This document shows positions 60,752 through 64,000 of a stretch of DNA of 64,000 nucleotides, in pieces (within the stretch, counting starts at the first letter, position 1; the number at the start of each line of letters is the position of its first letter). Where the stretch lies: NCBI RefSeq assembly GCF_027706845.1, contig NZ_JAQGCZ010000002.1:620001-684000 (forward strand), given 5' to 3'. Origin of the DNA: Mycolicibacterium sp. BiH015. GTDB taxonomy: Bacteria; Actinomycetota; Actinomycetes; Mycobacteriales; Mycobacteriaceae. Under the pieces are notes generated by a model, which was not told where the DNA came from, made no database searches, and worked only from the letters and a program-made list of their open reading frames with translations. The position numbers were made by a program, and so were the translations under genes.

Positions 60752-61378
60752 TCAGGCGATGATGCGCACCAGGTACGGGGTCATGTCCTTGGTGCGGACC
60801 GGCGACACTGCGACGCCCGCGTCGGTCGTCTCCACCATCTGCCCATTGCCGATGAACAGGGCAACGCTCTGCGTGCCCTCGGGACCGTAGAAGATCAGGT
60901 CACCCGGGAGTGCGAGGGACGGCATGACCTTCTGGCCGACCTTGTACATCTCACCCGAGGAGCGCGGCAGCTTCACCCCCACGCCGGCGTACGCGTAGAC
61001 CATCAGACCCGACGCATCGAATCCCACGACCTCCATCCGCGGTGCGGGTGCAGGCACGCCGGGCAGAGAGGGCACCGTCGCATCGGGGGTGACGCTCGGG
61101 AGGTTGAGGCCCGGTGCCACGTCCAGCGACTGGGCATCCACCTCGGCCTGGTCGGGAACGGCAGGCTCCGCCTCGGGCACCGCGACGGTCCCCTTGCTGG
61201 GCCCCGACGCGCCACCGCCACCGTAGGCGAACGGAACGCCGCGCTGGGAAAGCGCTCGTGCGATCACGGCCTCGACCGCCTTCTGGTTGGCCGCCGACCG
61301 CGCAGGCTGAGCCGTCGCCAACCCCGGCGTCACCAGCAAGAGGGTGAGACCGATGACCAAGACCAAGACGCGTCGCAT
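60752..61378 (-). CDS. ripD: RipD-like NlpC/P60 protein, catalytically inactive
   Basis: 208 residues. Signal VLVLVIGLTLLLVTPGLATA, a linker, then the NlpC/P60 fold (VGFDASGLMVYAYAGVGVKLPRSSGEMY, ALPGDLIFYGPEGTQSVALFIGNGQMVETT). The Cys of DCSGLV is Ala (A122) and the following His position is Ser (S171); both are also replaced in the M. tuberculosis RipD protein, which binds but does not cut peptidoglycan. The protein lacks the longer C-terminal tail of the tuberculosis protein. Envelope location. Confidence 0.83.
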   Translation of the reverse strand: MRRVLVLVIGLTLLLVTPGLATAQPARSAANQKAVEAVIARALSQRGVPFAYGGGGASGPSKGTVAVPEAEPAVPDQAEVDAQSLDVAPGLNLPSVTPDATVPSLPGVPAPAPRMEVVGFDASGLMVYAYAGVGVKLPRSSGEMYKVGQKVMPSLALPGDLIFYGPEGTQSVALFIGNGQMVETTDAGVAVSPVRTKDMTPYLVRIIA

Positions 61379-61575
61379 TGCACTTTCCCGCTTTCGGCAA
61401 GCCAGCGCCCTTGATCGACGCTGGACTCATTGATTAACAACTGTCACTACGACCACTTCTACACCACGAACAAAGGTGTAATTCCGTCGTCGCAGGACGC
61501 TGAATCAAGGAGATGCGGTACCGGGATCGAACAGTGACCTATACCGGCGCGTCGCCCTCTAGGGTGTGTCGCGCG

Positions 61576-62073
61576 TCACGAACCGATCGCGGCCAGGGCG
61601 GCGTCGTAGTCCGGCTCCTGGCCGATCTCGGGCACCAGCTCGGTGTAGGTGACCTGGCCGTCGGCGTCCACCACGACCACCGCGCGACCGAGGAGTCCGG
61701 CCATCGGGCCGTCGACGATCTTGATTCCGAAGTCGTCGCCGAAGCTGTCCCGGAATCCCGAACCCGATGTCACGTTCTCGATGCCCTCGGCTCCGCAGAA
61801 ACGCTTCTGCGCGAACGGCAGATCGTTGGAGACGTTGAGCACGGTGACGCCGCTGGAGGCCGCGGCTTCGTTGAACTTGCGCACGCTGGCCGAGCAGACG
61901 GGCGTGTCCACCGACGGAAAGATGTTGAGCAGCAGAGGCTTGCCGCGGAACTGCTCGTCGGAAATCGTGCCGAGATCGGTACCCGTGAGTGTGAATCCAG
62001 GTGCGGCGGCTCCGACGGCGGGCAGCTCACCAACGGTGTTGATCGGGTTTCCACGCAACGTTATCTGTGCCAT
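61576..62073 (-). CDS. tpx: Thiol peroxidase
   Basis: 165 residues: atypical 2-Cys peroxiredoxin with peroxidatic C60 (FPSVDTPVCSASVRKF) and resolving C93 (KRFCGAEG). Family opening MAQITLRGNPINTVGELPAVG. Removes organic and hydrogen peroxide with thioredoxin as reductant. Start ATG 62073; a GTG at 62079 is two codons upstream. Confidence 0.93.
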   Translation of the reverse strand: MAQITLRGNPINTVGELPAVGAAAPGFTLTGTDLGTISDEQFRGKPLLLNIFPSVDTPVCSASVRKFNEAAASSGVTVLNVSNDLPFAQKRFCGAEGIENVTSGSGFRDSFGDDFGIKIVDGPMAGLLGRAVVVVDADGQVTYTELVPEIGQEPDYDAALAAIGS

Positions 62074-62115
62074 GGCCACAGTCTGCCAAGTGTGCCGCGT
62101 GCCGTCGCGGCGGGG

Positions 62116-62799
62116 TTAGGAGCCGTACAGGCGCGCGACGTCCGGAGAGTCCAGCCACTTCGAATACGTGGGGCTCTTCGGCCAGCCGTCCGGCGAGTCC
62201 TGCCACTCCTCCTGACGGCCCCACGGAAGGAGGTCGATCAGGGCGAAGGTGTGGCTGAGCTGTTCGGTGCCCCGACCGTTCGTGTGCCACGTCCGGTAGA
62301 CCTTCTCGCCGTCTCGCAAGAACACGTTGACCCCGAATCCGGTTCCCGGCGCGGCGTCGACATCGGCTGCGAAGGGACTCTCCGACGACGAATACCACTC
62401 CATCTTGTTACCCACCTTGTCCCGGTAGGCCAGCGCTTCATCGATGGGTCCCGAGGTGACGATCACGAATTTCGCGTCGTAGTTGTCCAGAAAGTCCAGG
62501 CGGGTGAACTGCGAGGTGTAGCCGGTGCATCCGCCGCACTGCCACTGCGCGCCGTCGTCCCACATGTGGTTGTAGACGATCAGCTGTGAACGGCCGTCGA
62601 AAATGTCGGCGAGCCGCACCGGCCCGTCCCCGCCCATCAGCGTGTAGTCGGGCATTTCGACCATGGGCAGGCGCCGGCGCTGGGCGGCGATCGCGTCGAG
62701 TTCACGGGTCGCGGCCTTTTCGCGCTTGCGGAGCTCGTCAAGGGCCGTCCGCCAGGTGGTCGCGTCGACCACAGGCGGCAGCGCTGTCACTTCACTCAT
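62116..62799 (-). CDS. DUF899 thioredoxin-fold protein
   Basis: 227 residues: WRTALDELRKREKAATRELDAIAAQRRRLPMVEM opening, HMWDDGAQWQCGGCTGYTSQF (CxxC in the thioredoxin-like site), DAKFVIVTSGP and GVNVFLRDGEKVYRTWHTNGRGTEQL, LLPWGRQEEWQDSPDGWPK. Matches DUF899 length and order. GGAGGG upstream supports ATG 62799. Redox role unproven. Confidence 0.88.
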   Translation of the reverse strand: MSEVTALPPVVDATTWRTALDELRKREKAATRELDAIAAQRRRLPMVEMPDYTLMGGDGPVRLADIFDGRSQLIVYNHMWDDGAQWQCGGCTGYTSQFTRLDFLDNYDAKFVIVTSGPIDEALAYRDKVGNKMEWYSSSESPFAADVDAAPGTGFGVNVFLRDGEKVYRTWHTNGRGTEQLSHTFALIDLLPWGRQEEWQDSPDGWPKSPTYSKWLDSPDVARLYGS

Positions 62800-62898
62800 T
62801 ACAGTCACCCTCCGGCAGGTTCGTTCGGTTGTGCTTCGTTCCGACATCGGTGTCGACCGCCCGGCCGCCTGAAACTCATCGCTGGAAGGAATACCGAC

Positions 62899-63597
62899 AT
62901 GCCCGCGACGCCGCGCATCGGCCGCAACGAACCCGGCACCTGGACGGCATCGCTGTGGTCGCAGATCGCCCCGATCTACGCCGCGATCCTGGACCACCCG
63001 TTCATCGGCGGTCTCACCGACGGCAGCCTCCCGGCAGACGTGTTCGCCGGCTACGTCGCCCAGGACGTGCACTATCTGCGCACCTACTCCCGCGCGCTTG
63101 CCGGCGTTGCCGCGAAGGCGCCGACGCTGGCCGACACCGCGATGTTCTCCCGACACGCCGCCGAGGTGTTCGATGTCGAGTTGTCGCTGCACAGCGAACT
63201 TCTGCCCGCGCTCGGCCTTTCCGCCGACGCGGTGGATGCGGCGTCGGTGGCGCCGACGACGATGGCCTACAACAGCTATCTGCTCGCAACCGTCTATGGC
63301 GGAAGCTTCGCCGACGGTCTGGCCGCGGTACTCCCCTGCTACTGGATCTATGCCGAAGTGGGAGCGGAACTTCTGACGCGCGGGTCGACCGATGCGCGCT
63401 ACCAACGTTGGATCGACAGCTACGGCGGCGACGAGTTCGCCGCCACCGTCAGCGAGGTGCTTGCCCTCGCCGACCGCATCGGCCCCGGGCTCGCCGCGGC
63501 CGACGAATCGGCCGCGCGCGCCCATTTTGTGACGACCTCGCGCTATGAGTGGATGTTCTTCGACGCCGCCTACCGCCAGGAGTCCTGGCCCGTGTGA
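62899..63597 (+). CDS. TenA-family protein (thiaminase II-like)
   Basis: 232 residues: all-helical TenA fold with FAGYVAQDVHYLRTYSRALA and the active-site LPCYWIYAEVG containing C147. TYSRALAG and YEWMFFDAAYRQESW complete the pocket. TenA salvages thiamine pyrimidines. Start follows GGAAGGA with good spacing. 112 bases before the GTP cyclohydrolase II-like gene on the same strand. Confidence 0.87.
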   Translation: MPATPRIGRNEPGTWTASLWSQIAPIYAAILDHPFIGGLTDGSLPADVFAGYVAQDVHYLRTYSRALAGVAAKAPTLADTAMFSRHAAEVFDVELSLHSELLPALGLSADAVDAASVAPTTMAYNSYLLATVYGGSFADGLAAVLPCYWIYAEVGAELLTRGSTDARYQRWIDSYGGDEFAATVSEVLALADRIGPGLAAADESAARAHFVTTSRYEWMFFDAAYRQESWPV

Positions 63598-63709
63598 GTA
63601 GTCGAGCGACCGAAACGCCGGCAGCCCCGCAGCGCGGAGCCGAGGCGTCAGGGTCTCGCACTGACTATGCTTGCGGATTCCCGACGAGCGAGCAGTAGCG
63701 AGGAGGTCG

Positions 63710-64000
63710 ATGTCTCCCGACGAGGCGCCACCAACCGGCAGGTCCTCTGGCGGGCACATCAGGTTGACCTCGCACAGCGGAGGCAGCGATGCACCCGGAC
63801 TGCGTTGGGGCGCGCCGACAGCGCAGGAGCGCGGACCAATCGTCGGAACCACCACCACGCGTGCGCATCGCAACGTCGTCGGGACCCACAGCGGCGCCTA
63901 CGGGGTGTATCGGGCGCTCGCTGTCGCGGCGGGCAAGCTCTCGCGGGAGCACCGCGCCGATCTGACCAACACCGCGCCGACCGACATCATCGGCCCGCAC
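63710..64000 (+). CDS. GTP cyclohydrolase II-like (URC1 type), partial
   Basis: First 97 residues. HIRLTSHSGGSDAPGLRWGAP leads to VGTHSGAYGVYRALAVAAGKLSREHRADLTNTAPTDIIGPH, typical of the URC1 / RibA-like GTP cyclohydrolase II proteins that act in an alternative pyrimidine (uracil) catabolism, rather than of canonical RibA. AGGAGG three bases before the ATG is a strong though close ribosome site. The rest of the gene lies beyond the window. Confidence 0.75.
   Translation, partial: MSPDEAPPTGRSSGGHIRLTSHSGGSDAPGLRWGAPTAQERGPIVGTTTTRAHRNVVGTHSGAYGVYRALAVAAGKLSREHRADLTNTAPTDIIGPH

Noticed and set aside
62800..63873. Upstream extension of the DUF899 frame to 585 codons
   Set aside because: The extra N-terminal part is antisense to TenA and has no similarity; a good ribosome site lies at the shorter start.

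Overview
The window looks like chromosome from a fast-growing mycobacterium (Mycolicibacterium type). The evidence is high GC with matching codon use, an antigen-85 mycolyltransferase, a PE-PPE-domain exported protein, a PGRS-like glycine-rich protein, a RipD-type NlpC/P60 protein with lost catalytic residues, several F420-type luciferase-like oxidoreductases, fatty-acyl-AMP ligases and many small exported proteins. No rRNA, CRISPR array, prophage or intact insertion sequence was seen, and no tRNA could be supported by eye.

1-4048: the start of a Tat-exported [2Fe-2S] oxidoreductase subunit, then an FMN azoreductase divergent from a MarR regulator with two palindromic operators between them. 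Long stretches here carry no convincing gene. 4049-9725: the most distinctive locus, a tightly coupled operon of fatty-acyl-AMP ligase, two membrane desaturases, a free acyl carrier protein and a second fatty-acyl-AMP ligase. Three successive junctions overlap or nearly overlap. The gene set matches the logic of ACP-dependent desaturase/acetylenase cassettes (JamABC, TtuABC, bacterial polyyne clusters).

9865-18139: decayed genes (a small exported protein, an AraC regulator and a frameshifted hypothetical), a small exported Cys protein, a membrane diguanylate cyclase, an LLM oxidoreductase, an aldo/keto reductase and a YCII/ECF42 sigma factor pair. 18366-34410: a metabolic stretch with a Tat lipoprotein amidohydrolase, a LysR/SDR pair, an epoxide hydrolase, a lone lycopene cyclase, and a DszA-like pseudogene beside an intact DszC-like gene. 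It continues with a MarR / metallo-beta-lactamase / FAD monooxygenase / dienelactone hydrolase group and a TetR divergent from an alpha/beta hydrolase and a GMC oxidoreductase.

34422-49626: small enzymes and exported proteins. A phosphotransferase and a divergent TetR gene have both lost their 5' halves at one junction. Two further WCP-type exported proteins and a PGRS-like protein follow. A conserved 13-base element (TTGGGATCGGTAG or one mismatch) precedes all three WCP-type genes at nearly the same distance and also precedes the PGRS gene. A type II NADH dehydrogenase, an Ag85C-like protein and a perfect hairpin terminator close this part.

49767-64000: ordinary housekeeping and envelope genes: a methyltransferase, DinB, a FadD-like ligase, an LLM enzyme, hydrolases, two exported proteins with Ser/Asp-rich acidic tails, MOSC, YdcF, a CPBP protease, RipD, thiol peroxidase, DUF899, TenA and the start of a GTP cyclohydrolase II-like gene running off the edge.
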